A stretch of 64,000 bases of DNA, taken from the NCBI GenBank assembly GCA_029379385.1, contig CM055611.1, positions 4,712,001-4,776,000 on the forward strand, given 5' to 3'. The first letter of the stretch is position 1. Each line of letters starts with the position of its first letter. The notes below the pieces were generated by a model. That model was not told where the DNA came from, ran no database searches, and saw only the letters and a program-made list of their open reading frames with translations. Source of the DNA: Quillaja saponaria (Eukaryota; Streptophyta; Magnoliopsida; Fabales; Quillajaceae). Shown piece by piece: positions 46,961-59,800 of the stretch. The translations under genes were made by a program, and so were the position numbers.

Positions 46961-47595
46961 ATTATGGGACGTGTGATTGTATTATTTATAATCAGCAATG
47001 ACCAATTACTAATTATCTTTTGGCTACTATTTTAACCAATGTAGTGTGGACCAGTTGAGCTTATGGGAGGTGTAATTGTATTACTTATAATATGTAATCA
47101 CCAATTGCCAAGTACTTTCAGGATAGCATTTTAACCCAGGTGGTATGGCTTGTGAATTCTTTGTTACTTGGGTTAATTTGGCTTGGGGTATTACAAATAG
47201 TACCGGAGTATTAACCCTTCATTATGTATGGCACGCTAGGACAGACTGTGCACCGTATGTTCTATCCTCGATTCGATAAGGAGAAAGGGAAACCTGAAAA
47301 GGTATTGGCGGTGGCCCAGAAATTGATGGCAGTATTGTGGTGGGTTATTCCTATAATGGACCTATGTCTCCAGAAACCCAGACAACCTAGAGAAGGATCC
47401 TGATATTGGGTCTTGGTAAAGACATCAAAGATTTAAGCTGGAGAGATTGTAATACCCAAAAAAAAAAAATTATGGAAGGTGTGATTGTATTGCTTATAAC
47501 CTGCAATGACCAAACACCAAATACTTTTTAACCTATGTGGTGTGGGTTGTGAATTCTTTCGTACTTGGGCCAGTTAGGCTTGGGGCATTATAATA
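46961..47595. repeat. Three dispersed-tandem copies of a 100-130 bp unit
   Basis: Units at about 46961-47060, 47062-47195 and 47470-47595 share TGTGATTGTATT, TTATAA, CAATGACCAA and GTGTGG..TTGTGAATTCTTT in the same order. Between the last two lies 47196-47450, ending GATTGTAATACCC, which looks like retrotransposon LTR debris. No gene is present. Confidence 0.7.
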
Positions 47596-47761
47596 TAATG
47601 TTGAATTGTCCGAGCTAGTGACATGAGTTATAATTATGACATGGCAGTCTGGCGACCTGCTAGGGTAGTACCTATGCTTTTTATGGAGAAAACATGTATC
47701 ATAAGGATAGGAGTAGAGTCCGCAGTGAACTCCTGAAAAGTTCTCAGATGACAAAGTCATT

Positions 47762-47960
47762 CTCTACAAGAAAAATGATTAATAGCTACCAAATCAGAGA
47801 CAAAAGACTATTTTGCAGCTAATTTTTATAAAAACTAAAAATTAGCCACCAATTTAGTTATTAATAAGTGACAACTAAAATAATTATTTTTAACATAAAA
47901 AAATTAAAAATTGAGGATAAATTTAGCGACTGACTTTTTAAGATGCAACCAATATTTCAA
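47762..47960 (+). mobile_element. Decayed CACTA-like terminus
   Basis: CTCTACAAGAAAAATG at 47762 differs by one base from the CACTA terminus. It is followed by repeats of TAGC(T/C)ACC/AATTTAGC words. It is only a remnant. Confidence 0.4.
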
Positions 47961-48902
47961 TAGCTAATTAAGCAATTAAGTTTGTCAATTCATCCCTATT
48001 TTATTAAAAAAAATAAAATAAAACCTACTTTCTCCTAGCATTTTCATTTTACAAGTTAAGGTTCATGTAATTCTTTTTTATTTTTTTTTCCCCTTTCTAC
48101 AACTCTTGTTCTGCGACTTACCTCTCAGTTTCATATCTACCGCAAGTTATGCCATGGTGGCTTTGATCCTTTCTCCCAAGTATTTATGGAGGGTCGAGCT
48201 CTCTAAGCCAATGAAAGTGGTTAATGTACTCTAAGTTCCAACCATGGCTTTGCATGGAAAGTTTTGCGACAAGGTTGCTGGTGACTTGCGATCAAGAAAT
48301 TGTTTTCGAAGAATCCCAAATCTTTAGGAATGTTCATTAAAGTAATTAAGTCTTCTTTTTATCAGATTTTCCCAATTTCGAAATCAGTGCTAATAGTAAA
48401 ACTTGGGGATTTGATAATTAGGGTAAATTTTTTCAAAAACCATATAATTTTCATTTGGATTCATCTTTTACATCTAACAAATCTTCTAGTTTATTGGATT
48501 TATAGTAACAAATACCTTTTTGATTTTGAATTATAAAGCTTTATAAGTTAGTTCAGGTGAGGTCCAGTAATTTTGATATCAGTTTGGGATCCTTTGAAAC
48601 CACAAAGCTTATTTTCTAAAGGTTCATTTTGGTTTTGGCTAAATGAGATAAAAATGTTGGAGACTTAAGGTTTGGAATATGGAATTTGGAATCTATGGAT
48701 GAAGATGATGGTTCATGTATTATGAGTTTGTGGTGAAGTTAGGGTTTCACATGGTTTAAAAGGCTATGGTTCTTCATTGATATGAGGTAAGGTGAATTTT
48801 TCCAATTTGCTAGTGTAGTTTGCTTTGTTACAGAGAATTTGGCTCTTGAGGTTACCAATTTTGGCCAAGAACACAAACATATCTGAGAATGCACTAATAC
48901 CT
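47961..48902. other. Non-coding stretch
   Basis: Nothing recognisable as a gene. T-rich near 48070-48090. The short plus frame 48300-48536 has no motif. Confidence 0.4.
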
Positions 48903-49260
48903 CACTACAAGAAATGACATTACTTGTGTCTGACACTGACAAACGCAAAAAAGCCATATTGCATACATCGATGGTCATCTGCATCTGTCCTAGACGCAAA
49001 TAAACATACGCATTAATTATAAACTCATATACCATTATTTGAGTTTAGGAGGCAAACATAGACGATATTTGTGTCTAGGAGGCAAATGCAATATGTAAAC
49101 TCGAATAATTTTTGCCCACGTATGCGAGTTTGGCCCACAAACGTAAAAACGCAGATGCAAATATTTGCATCTGCATAGCAAAAGAAGAAAGGTCTAGCGC
49201 TATTGACTATGATATTCTGCGTCTATAAAATCAAGATGCAATTTATTTCTTCAATTTTTA
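48903..49260 (+). mobile_element. CACTA terminus with GACGCAAAT subterminal repeats
   Basis: CACTACAAGAAA at 48903 is an exact CACTA end. The following 350 bp are dense in GACGCAAAT, GCATCTG and TGCGTCT words in both orientations. The family is related to the 45093 remnant (shared GACGC/GCGTC words) but not the same copy. The minus frame 48739-49035 runs across the terminus and is rejected as a gene. No opposite end was found. Confidence 0.75.
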
Positions 49261-50560
49261 TTTGTATCCGCATCTACGAGATAGTAAATATATTTTTTTT
49301 TAATTTTATACCTGTAAATACATGTATATATAGAAGCATAATTTATATTTAAATTCAAAGTTTTATACATATAAAAAAAATATTATGTAGAAATCATCCT
49401 AATAATGTTTACAATAAATGAAATAATTAATACATAAAGTTAATAATAATATTCTCCTAATTCTGGCTAAGTTTTCGTCATCTCAAGCTTGCTCATCATT
49501 TTACTACTTGAGGTGCGAAAACTCAGATGTACAAGGTGCAACCTGAAATAATTTAAATGAATAATATTCTCATTGATTTCTATAACTTTGTCATTTGCTA
49601 GTAATACCCTTGGAACATGCTTTTAGGTGATGCTAGTAATATTTTCGTATTGCTTCTGGATCATCAAAAGATTTATCTCAATGACTGCTTTTGCTTCTGG
49701 TCTAGCTTACCATGCATATACAACACATCATTCCCCTTAAATCAAGTAAAAAATGAGTTCAATTGCTTCATAAAGCTTTACAAATTCCACTAAAAATCTT
49801 GTTCTAACACCTTCCTTCTCTTTATATGAAAGTGTTAAAACAATATTTTTGGTGAAATGTGTAGGGCTTTGTGAAACAACTTAACTCACTTTTTCAATTA
49901 GTTTGAAGGGAAGGAAGTACTGCATGTGCATGGTAAGCTAGACCGGAAGTAAGGCATGGTAAGCTAGACCGGAAGTAAGGCAGCCGCTTGAATAAATCTT
50001 TTAATAATCCCAAAGCCAAGCAAAAATATTACTAGCATCAACTAAAAACATGGTCCGAAGATATTAATTATTTTGGTTGGTGCTTTAGGGGTTGTGCTAC
50101 TTTATGACACTCAGAAAAATTAGCAACTAACATACTAATATTTAGGGGTTATTATATTTTCATGTTCGGAGTAAAAATTTAGATGCTTTTGGTTGTTGGG
50201 AACATAAGAAAGAATTCAGATGTCAACTTAGCATTCATCAATATGCCCAGATAGCAATTTATCTCAAAGAATAGTTACTCCAGCAAAACACCGCTAGTTA
50301 AACAGGAAACAAACAAACAAACCCAATCTAGTAGAATGAGGAAGGAAAGCTTAAAAACTATTTGTAAAATCCCAAGCAACTCAATGGCCTGATAACTTGA
50401 GGATTTTTGCTCGTTCTGTGGATCAAATATGACTAGTAGTAGGGACAATTAAGGATCTTGTAAGTTACTTTGTTATGTGGTTTTTTCCTATCCGTCATTC
50501 TCGAATAACCTTTTGCCTCTACAATGGAAATATGTGACTAGGCTTTGGGCTTCTAAGAAA
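49261..50560. other. Non-coding stretch with a short tandem repeat
   Basis: AT-rich at the start (49280-49450). A perfect 26-bp tandem duplication lies at 49929-49980. No gene is seen. Confidence 0.5.
49929..49980. repeat. Perfect 26-bp tandem duplication
   Basis: Two identical adjacent units that begin CATGGTAAGCTAGACCGG. Perfect identity suggests a recent slippage event or assembly duplication. Confidence 0.92.
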
Positions 50561-50565
50561 AGAAA

Positions 50566-50790
50566 AACTAAAATAACTTATAAAAGATATGCACTTTAAC
50601 TTTTGTATCCACGTGGAAGATAAACTTAACCAATGCCAAACAATTAAAGACTAGGGTGTCAATGGAAGCATGTGGGTGCTTTTTCCTCCCAATAAAGGAA
50701 AAGAAAATCTCAAATAACTTATAAAAGATATTCACTTTAAGCTTTGTATGCAAGTGGAAGATAAACTTCCTAAAAGCCAAACCAATGCCA
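50566..50790. repeat. Spaced direct duplication, about 75 bp
   Basis: Bases about 50566-50640 and 50706-50790 share AATAACTTATAAAAGATAT, CACTTTAA and GTGGAAGATAAACTT in order. The minus-strand 75-codon frame here is an internally repeated artefact of this. Confidence 0.75.
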
Positions 50791-50891
50791 CACACTATGG
50801 TGTCACAAACTCTCCTATAAAATTAGGAATGAAGTGCCCCAAGCTGACATGGATGTTAGTACCAGACCGCCTCTATAACGTTTTAAACCCA

Positions 50892-51662
50892 GCTGGTCTA
50901 AACACTAAAAAATTTATAACTTACACCATTTAAGTTAAAATATTTTTAAAATTTATATAGTAAAACTAAATTTTATATAAATTTAATATGAGATTCAGTT
51001 AAATTTACATCATGTCACGTATATTTCAGTTCTCAAAAGTTTTGACCATTTCTTATAAATGTTGCTGTACACGTGCTAATAATAAATACTCAGTCCTCAC
51101 ACCTCTTGACTTTATGCAAACTATGTCGGCAAATAACCCAACGTGTAATAAAGATATTTTGGATAATAAATTTGAGTGCGGTGGAAATTGGTGTACTGTG
51201 ATAATACAAACAAACTAGGTGTGATTTATCTCAATCCAATAATACATGTTAGGTGCAGTGTACATACCCTCTCTTTAAAAATTGCTAACTGATCTAAACA
51301 CTAAAAAATTTATAACTTATACCATTTAAGTTAAAATATTTTTACAGTTTATATACTCACAATAATTTTATATATACTTTATATGAGATTTTTAATTTAC
51401 ACAATGCCCCATATATTTCAGTTCCCAAAGATTTTTTACCACAGTACACGTGCTGATAATAAATACTGAGTCCTCACCTTTTGACTTTATGCAGACTATG
51501 TCAGCAAATAACCCAACATGTAATAAAGATATTTTGAATAATAAATTTGAGTGTGGTGGAAATTGGTGTACTGGGATAATACAAGCAAACTAGGTGTGAT
51601 TTATCTCGATCCAATAATACATGGTAGGTGCAGTGTAATCACTCCCTTCAATAATTGCTATA
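50892..51662. repeat. Tandem duplication of a 375-397 bp unit
   Basis: Unit 1 (50892-51288) and unit 2 (51289-51662) are adjacent and colinear. Both run from CTAAACACTAAAAAATTT through TTGACTTTATGCA and AAATTTGAGTG to ATTGCTA. By eye they differ by scattered substitutions and a deletion of about 20 bp in unit 2. There is no supported gene; frames 51012-51218 and 51551-51823 come from the repeat. Confidence 0.88.
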
Positions 51663-51692
51663 TTATCAATGAGAACTTTTGTTGCAAAAAGT

Positions 51693-51879
51693 TATATATA
51701 TATATATATATCCATCCTATGTGTTTTTGCTTGTTTCTTCTTGGCTACCAGCAGCACTTCATACTTCTGCATCCTTTATTAAATCCATCGAGCTCGACCG
51801 TTTCTCTCCTGGTTAGGAGTTAATAAGGTATGTGCTTGTTTAAATAAATAATAGCTTTATTAATTTTTTTACTAAGTTG

Positions 51880-51911
<32 letters not shown>
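51693..51911. repeat. Two TA microsatellites
   Basis: TA runs at about 51693-51710 and 51880-51911. Their short separation and AT-rich setting make this an assembly-sensitive spot. Confidence 0.85.
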
Positions 51912-51917
<6 letters not shown>

Positions 51918-52194
51918 TAAAATTCTATATTAATTTAGGTTTAATTGTGGAGTGTTTTTTATACACATAAAAATCTTATCAGAAAATATCTAAACTGAAT
52001 AATCAAATTGTCATTTTCAATTTTAATAGCTTATTGTTTAGAAAAGAAATTTTATAAAAGTATTAAAACAATAACATGCTAGGGTAATAGAAATTATTTA
52101 TATAATTTTAAATTTTACTTCTGTAAATCTTGATCACTTTACACATCAGATTTTTATTTACTATAATTTTATTAGATTTTTTAGTTTTAATTAG

Positions 52195-52690
52195 AGATGA
52201 CAATCAGTCGAGTTAACTCGTGAATAGCTTATAAGTTATTCGTTAATAGCTCAAATTAAGCTCGGTTCATTTTTTAAATAAAATGAACCAATCTTGAACT
52301 TTATTTTGAGCTCGTTTAATAAAATAAGCAGAACTCAATATTTCTAAAATTCGATTCGTGAGCTTGCTCGTTTAATATTATTTAATAAAATTTTTATTAT
52401 TTATGTATACATTTAGAATAAATCTATTTATATATAAAAAACTAACATAAATTGTTATTTGATTTAGTGGTAATTCGTATAAATATTTATTAAGTGGTAT
52501 TGGGTTCAACTTTCTTTGCCTACACAATTTTTTTAAAATTTTAAAAAAATCTTCAAGAACTCTTAACAGGCCGATCTTGAATATTTGATCACGAGCTTTT
52601 AACAAGCTTAAGCTAACGAGCCTGAAATGAGCTCGAGCTTGTCTAAAATGAGACGAGCCATTTATAAGTTCATTTACATAATTTTTATTA
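52195..52690. mobile_element. Possible hAT-like remnant rich in GAGCTCG words
   Basis: The segment opens with TCGAGTTAACTCGTG and closes with GAGCTCGAGCTTGTC, with AAGCTC/GAGCTT words between. The same word set marks the subterminal parts of the hAT element at 15233-15919. Clear ends and a target duplication were not found, so the assignment is weak. Confidence 0.3.
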
Positions 52691-53840
52691 ATTCGATCAA
52701 CTGTGTTTTTTCTTTTTTCCTCTTATTTGTTTATTTATTTATTTAAAAAATACTATTTTTTTTGGTAATAGTTTCATAAACTATAAAATTAGACACAAAT
52801 TCTTATGTTAGATGCAAATGGTAAATATTTCTCAACCATCCAAGTAACCATTAAATTTAACAAATAAACTCAAAAAAAATAAAATACCATTTTTATAATT
52901 TATTTTTTTGTATGCATTTCTCTTTTCTATCACTTTTTTTTTTTTAAGTAACTGAAGTAATCTCCATATTGAGTCAATTTTAACATATATTTTGGTAATT
53001 GTAAATACAATAAGAAGAAGTAATAACTTATGTGATTTTTTTCTTTTTTGTTTTTTAAAAAAAAATTAGTGAATGTATTGATAATAATATTGTGATAAGA
53101 AAATAAAGATTTTAAAGATATATATATACTATATAAAAGTATCAAAAAATTTTATTTTCTTAAATATGTTTTTATGATTTACATAGTTATTTTTAGTTAT
53201 TATTTTATTTCAAATAGACTTTTTTTTATGTTTTTTTCTAATTATTTTCTATTTTGATATTAATAGAATTATAATTTTTTAGAAATATTATTTTTTTTTA
53301 TTTTTTTAACTATTTCTTCTTTATATTAATAAATCTTTAACTTTTTAATAATTAGATATCAATAATAATTAATATTAAATTTTTCAATTTTATTTTTTTG
53401 TTTAATAAGTTCCTCGTAATCATAATTTTTTAATTCTTCCCAAATTTATAATTATTTTTTTTATAAAAAAATACTATGAATTAAAAGAAATATTAAGTAC
53501 AGTTTTTAGAATTACAATATTATTGTTTTAATTTTTAAATTATAAAAAATTATATATTTTTAGTAATTAAATGTCAAAAATAATTAAGATTAAAGTTTTC
53601 AATTTTATTTTTTGTTTAATAATTTTCAAATAATTATAATATTTTTTAGCTCTTCTAAATTGATGAATTAGTTTTTTTTTTTTTTTTATTTTAATTCTTT
53701 TTTCATCTTAAGAATTAATTTTTTTTAACAAATTTATGAATTTAAATGATTGATTGGTATTTTCTTCTTGTTGTCTCCATAGGTTATACGAATAACTTGT
53801 GTCTTAAAAAAAAAAAAAAAAATTGAATATCGTGGAAGGA
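52691..53840. other. Extremely AT-rich upstream region of the NLR gene
   Basis: Long T and A runs dominate. An imperfect duplication is visible: 53341-53445 and 53560-53665 share CAATAATAATTAA(T/G)ATTAAA-like and TTTTCAATTTTATTTTTT words in order. No gene or clear core promoter can be picked out in such sequence. Confidence 0.55.
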
Positions 53841-56800
53841 ATGGCATCGAAAGTTTGAGAACTTTTTGTGGAATTGGTTATTAAACATGTTAGGTATCTA
53901 ATTCACTATAAGAGCAATGTAAACAAGCTGGAGGAAGAATTTAAGAAGCTGGAAGGTAAGAAAGATGGAATCCTTGGGATTATGGGTGAAGAAGAAAGGA
54001 ATGGACGTGAGATTACGCCCAGTACGAAGAATTGGATTGACAGAGTAGGTGAAAAGGGCCAAGAGTTAGATGAGTTCCGGCAACAGAAAGCCAAAAGAAG
54101 GAGGTGTTTGGGTGGGTGGTGCCCGAATGTAAAATCTCGGTATTCTTTAAGCAAGGAAGCGGCAGAGAAGAAATCGGTTGTAGAAGATCTCTACAAGGAA
54201 GACCTTAACAATATGTCCTACCGTCCACCCCCACTTTCACTGGGCTCCATTTTTTCAAAACAAGGTGTTATGAGCTTCCAAACTCGCCATTCAACTATGG
54301 AGAAGATTGAGGAGGCACTGAATAATAATGGGTCCAGAAGGATTGCAATATGTGGAATGGGGGGGTGTGGGGAAAACCACACTGGTGAAGGAATTGATCC
54401 AAAATTTTGAAGCAGATCACCTGTTTGATAAAATTGCAATGACAGTTGTGTCGCAATCACCAGATTTGAAGAATATACAAGGTGACATCGCTGGTCAAAT
54501 AGGTTTGACTGAACTTGATAAGGACAATGTTAGTGCCGCAGCAGGTCTATTATTTAAGCAGTTGAAAGATATCAAGAGGATTCTTATAGTGTTGGATGAT
54601 GTTTGGTCAGATCAGCTTGATCTTGAGTCTATTGGAATTCCTTCTGCTGACCAGAATCCGGGATGTAAGATTTTAATAACTTAAAGAGATAAACATGTGT
54701 GCGGTAAGATGGGGTGTCAACTGAATGATATTTTTGAAGTCTCTCTGTTGTCCCATGATGAAGCTTGGGATCTTTTTAAGGAGATGGCTGGCAATTCCGT
54801 GGAGAATCTTCAAATCAATCCCACAGCTAAGGAGGTTGCTCACGAATGTGGACGCCTACCACTTGCAATTGTTACAGTAGCAAAAGCCCTCAGAGATAAA
54901 GAGCATTACGAATGGTTGGATGCCCTTGGGCAACTCAAAACGTCTACTGTGTCATCGTTTACAGAAATGCAAGAATGTGTATATTCACGTATTCAATTAA
55001 GCTTTAATTTGTTGGGAAATGATGAGGAAGCCAAGTCTTGCCTTTTGCTTTGTTGCTTATTCCCAGAAGATTACGATATTCCAATTGAGTATCTGCTGAG
55101 GTATGGGGTGGGACTAAGATTGTTCAAAGGCCTCACTACATTGCTTTCAGCAAGGTATCGAGTGCATACATTGGTGGACAAATTAAAAAGTCGTTACTTG
55201 TTGCTGGACAGTGATAAGAAAGAGTGTATCAAGATGCATGATATTGTTCGGGATGTTTCCTTATCCTTTGCAACTAGAGCTGAACACAGGTACATGGTAT
55301 GTTGTGATAAAGAAAGGAAAGAGTGGCAAGATGAAGATAAATGGCATCGTAGCACTGTAATCTCGATTTTCATTGAAAAGGATAAAGACAAGTTTCCTAC
55401 TGGGTTGGAGTGTCCCCAACTCAAGCTTTTACATGTATCAACATTTGATTATCGTTCAAAAATTCCAACTGAAGACAGCTTCTTTCCGGGCATGAGAGAA
55501 CTAATGGTCATGACTTTAAGTAAGCTATCTATCTCATCGATGCCATCTTCACTCGAAGCCTTGCAAAATCTCCACACATTATGCCTAGATTCTTGTAAAC
55601 TTGAAAACATATCCATAATTGGTACTACACTGAAGAATCTAGAAATCCTCAGCTTTGCCAGGTCATATATCAAAGAGTTCCCAAAAGAAATAGGGCTACT
55701 TAGTAATCTCAAGTTGCTGGATTTATCAGGAAGTAAACTAAAAAGAATTCCATCTGGTGTCTTGACAAGCTTTTCTAGATTGGAAGAATTGTATACAAGA
55801 AGCAGTCGTTTAGAATGGGAATATTGGAAAGGAGAACATTCAGTCAGTGGAAATAATGCAAGTCTCATTGAGCTGAAATCTGTATCTCCTCAATTGAAGG
55901 TTCTGACTATTGATGTACGTGAACACGACCTTTTGCCAAAAGATTTAGTCTTGGAAAAGCTGGAAAGGTTTCAGGCCTATATTGGAAAAACAGAACGACC
56001 ACCATTTGTTTTGCGGGTTCTATTCCCAAAAATTGTGAGTTATCTAACCCCAAACGTTTTGGAAATTGTATCAACAGATCACAAATTTATGAAGGAGAAT
56101 ATAATAATTCAACAGTTGTGGAAGAAATCTGAGATTCTCCGATTAGAAAACGTGGATGGCTTGAACAAAATTGTCTACGAAGAAGGACTTCCAAAAATAC
56201 AACATCTAGAAATTAAATCCTGTTGTGATTTGGAATATCTGGACGATTCAAGTTACTGGAAGTGTTCCCAATATACCGCCTTCCCAGACCTAATGAAATT
56301 GTCTCTCGTATCTCTCCCCAAGTTAAAAGAAATAATTATATGCCAGCATGGACCCGACCATATGATGCCTCCATGCAATTGCTATAGAAGCCTAAGGTCA
56401 CTTGAAGTTTATAGCAGTATGGAATTGAAGAGTGCCTTCACTTGGTTCCAAGCAACAAGTTTGGGACAACTTCAAAGATTACATATTGGCGATTGTGATA
56501 AGATTGAATTTGTAGTCTCAAGTGCTAAATCAAAAAAAACTAATCCAGAAAGAAACCAAAGCGGTCCAGTTCTCTAATTTATTGGAACTAAAGCTGTTGG
56601 GACTTCCAAGCCTAGTTGGCTTCGTTAAGACCGTTGATGATGAGGATCAGCCATGTCAATTCACCCGCAAGGTACCTAGTGTAATTTTTAATTTTTTTTT
56701 TTCATTTTCATGTTATGCATTTGTGTTTTCAATTAGGCATAGTGATGAATTACCTTTATTAATTTGTTCCATTTTTCTAGTTCTGTTCAAATGCAAAGTA

Positions 56801-59800
56801 ATAAGTGGAATGGAATAATTAACAGGTAATGGTGTCTGATAGTGACCACGAACAAAGGGCTGATCAGGGTGGTGAATTTATATCTGTTGGTGTTGGTTCT
56901 GTTTCTGAATCAATCACATATGTACCAATGCCAATATTCTCTGGCAACGCACTATTTACATCAACTTGGATTCAATGCTTTCCGAGACTTAAAAAGCTCT
57001 CATTGATGGGTTGTGGTGCATTCGAGGTTTTGTTTTCCCTTGGTGAATCACAATCACAGGTGATGGGATCAACAGCAACATTATTGCCTCAATTGAATGA
57101 AATGAAGATACAAGACTTTGATAAGCTGACGCATATATGGAGGAGTACTGGCATTGCTACAAATGAAATTCAAGGCTTTCATAACCTGACAACACTTTTA
57201 GTAGTGAAATGTAATTCTCTAAGATATGTTTTCACTCCTTCCATTGCCAGCCGACTTACACAACTTCAGAAACTTGAGATTACGAGCTGTGAAGGCATGG
57301 AGACAGTTGTTGAAGGTGGACTACAATTGCACTTCAACATTGATGCAGAAAAGGAGGAAGTAGTCTTGTTCCAAAGATTAAGTTACTTCAAACTGTCATG
57401 CCTTCATAATCTAGAGAGTATTTGTCCAGACCCATACAATATCATATGGCCATCCCTGAAGCAATTAGATGTACTTGATTGTTCCAAATTGAACATATGT
57501 TCATCTCCAGCTTGTCAAAGGATTGCAGAGCCAGTTGGAAATATTGTTGCTGTTCCATCATCAAATTCAACTTCCAGAATTCCTTCTCTACAAGAATGTG
57601 GCAATGGTTTCCTTATACGGTGCCTTTCATGTGAATCAACATACACATTTTCCAAATCCGAGTCCAATTGCCAGGATGCTGGTAAGGGGAAAAATAAGGT
57701 AGGTGACAATCTAACTAAATCGTTAAATCTGGTAAACATGGCATCTTTCACTATTCTTTTCTTTGCCTTAATTCAACAAAGCATAATCCTTTGATTATAG
57801 CAGGATAAATTGGCAGTGACCAGCAGCCCAGGTGTAAAGGAGAAGTTCGATAGCATACGCACATGTAGGTCTTATCATTTGATTGGGGGGTTGGAAAATC
57901 TGGAAGAACTTGAATTGGATATGTGCAAGTCAACTGAGGCCATGTTTGAAGTTGCAGAAAATAGTGATGTGTTCAAATGCATCAAGAAAATAAAATTGTG
58001 CCGATTGCGGAAGCTAATTTGCATATGGAAGGCAGGCAGTAATGGTATTATTCCACAAGGGTGCATCGGCTTTGAAAATCTCACGTCATTAGTTGTAAAT
58101 GAATGTGATATGTTGAGAAAGTTATTCCCATCTTCGGTACAAAAACATCTGGTGAATTTACAGGAAATCCAAGTTTCCAACTGTCAGATGCTGGAAGAGA
58201 TTGTGGAAATTAGAGGAGAACTAGACAAGAGATTTATTATATCATTTCCTCAACTTAAATCTCTCAACCTTGGGAATTTACCAAAACTCAGTTCCTTTGA
58301 TCAAGGGGCCTATGATTTGAAGTGGCCATCTATGAAAAAAATCATAATGACCAGGTTTCATGATTATAAAGTATTTAGTTTAGCAGTTCCGTTATCTCCG
58401 GTGATAGAAGCCATGGAGATTAGTTTTCCAAGACATTCTCATGAACTGCTACCCCGTCAACAGGTTTGTACAAACAATTATGTCGTTGTATCAGTAAACT
58501 ATTTTGGAATTCTATATCAGTTAATTTGGAATTATGAGGGGATGCTGTATCAGTAAACTAAAATTAACAATTATATGGTTGACAGGTACCATCAAGTAAG
58601 GAAGACTTTGGCATTCCTAAACACTTTTTTTCAACAAGCATGCTGCAGAACGTGGAAAGACTTGAATTGGAACATTGGGACTTGTTGGAAGTTGTAATTC
58701 AAGTTCAAAATCTAAGCAATCCCATTTCTTCACTTAATTGCTTGAAAGAAATGGTATTGCGAAATCTACCGAATCTAAAGCAAATATGTATGACATGTTC
58801 ACCAAAAATGAAGGTAGAATCTAGAAGAGGCATGGCTTGCTTCCCTTCTGTAGAAATCATTGATGTACAAGATGTACCTAATCTTGTGAGCTTTACCAAC
58901 CATCATTGTACTTTGGAGTTGTCATTCTTGCAAGAACTCAAGGTGAGGGATTGTCCAAAGCTTAAGACATTTGCATCAAGTTTTCCACGGGAAGAAGACA
59001 TTGACAACAAGGATACAGAGCTACAGGCACAATTGGAAAGTGATGCTTCTACAACAATACATCAGTTCAACAACAAAATGGTACAATATATGGATTCGAG
59101 TTCCATTATATATGAAGTATGCATGCTTTCCATACTGTTAATAATTTGATATATTTTGCTTGAGGTGGAAGAAAATGTTGTTGGTTCGAATTCCCCCTTT
59201 TGGAAGTATATATATAATATATCATGAAAATCTAAAAGAGAAAAACATGAATTTATAATTTGACAAATTAATCAATAATAAATAAAAGTGATTCTTTGCA
59301 GGATGTACTTGATGGATATTGGCGCAGGTTGAGTTGTGATCCACTCATAGATGGCTTCTCAATTTCAAATGTAAAATTCATCAACATAGAGCGCTGCAAT
59401 AACATAAGTAGTCTGTTCTCTACCTCAACAGCAAGAACACTTGAGAAACTCGAAAAGTTAATCATAAAAGATTGTGACATGATTGAGGAGATAGTTTGTA
59501 AAGGAGAGAAAGAAGTAAGTTTGAATAAGATCACATTCCCTCAATTGCGCTGCATGTTTCTTAAGGACCTGCTGAACCTCAGGGCTTCTGTCTTCATCAG
59601 GGGTCTTATGCATTTGATTTCCTGTCACTAGATGATCTATCAATTCAGAATTGCCACAAGATGGAGTTTTTCTCATATGGATCTGTATATAAACCACCAA
59701 AATTAAATTTCTTAACTTTTGATTACCTTGGTTACATCAATTCTGTTCCATTGTTGGGAGATCTGAATGCCACTGTACTAAGCATCTCCAACGGAATGGT

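Noticed and set aside
55449..55868. 139-codon minus-strand frame inside the NLR
   Set aside because: It is the antisense shadow of the LRR-coding exon.
54697..56577. 626-codon frame as an independent LRR gene
   Set aside because: It starts inside the NB-ARC domain right after a stop (54682-54684) that interrupts a continuous CNL protein. It is part of the same gene.
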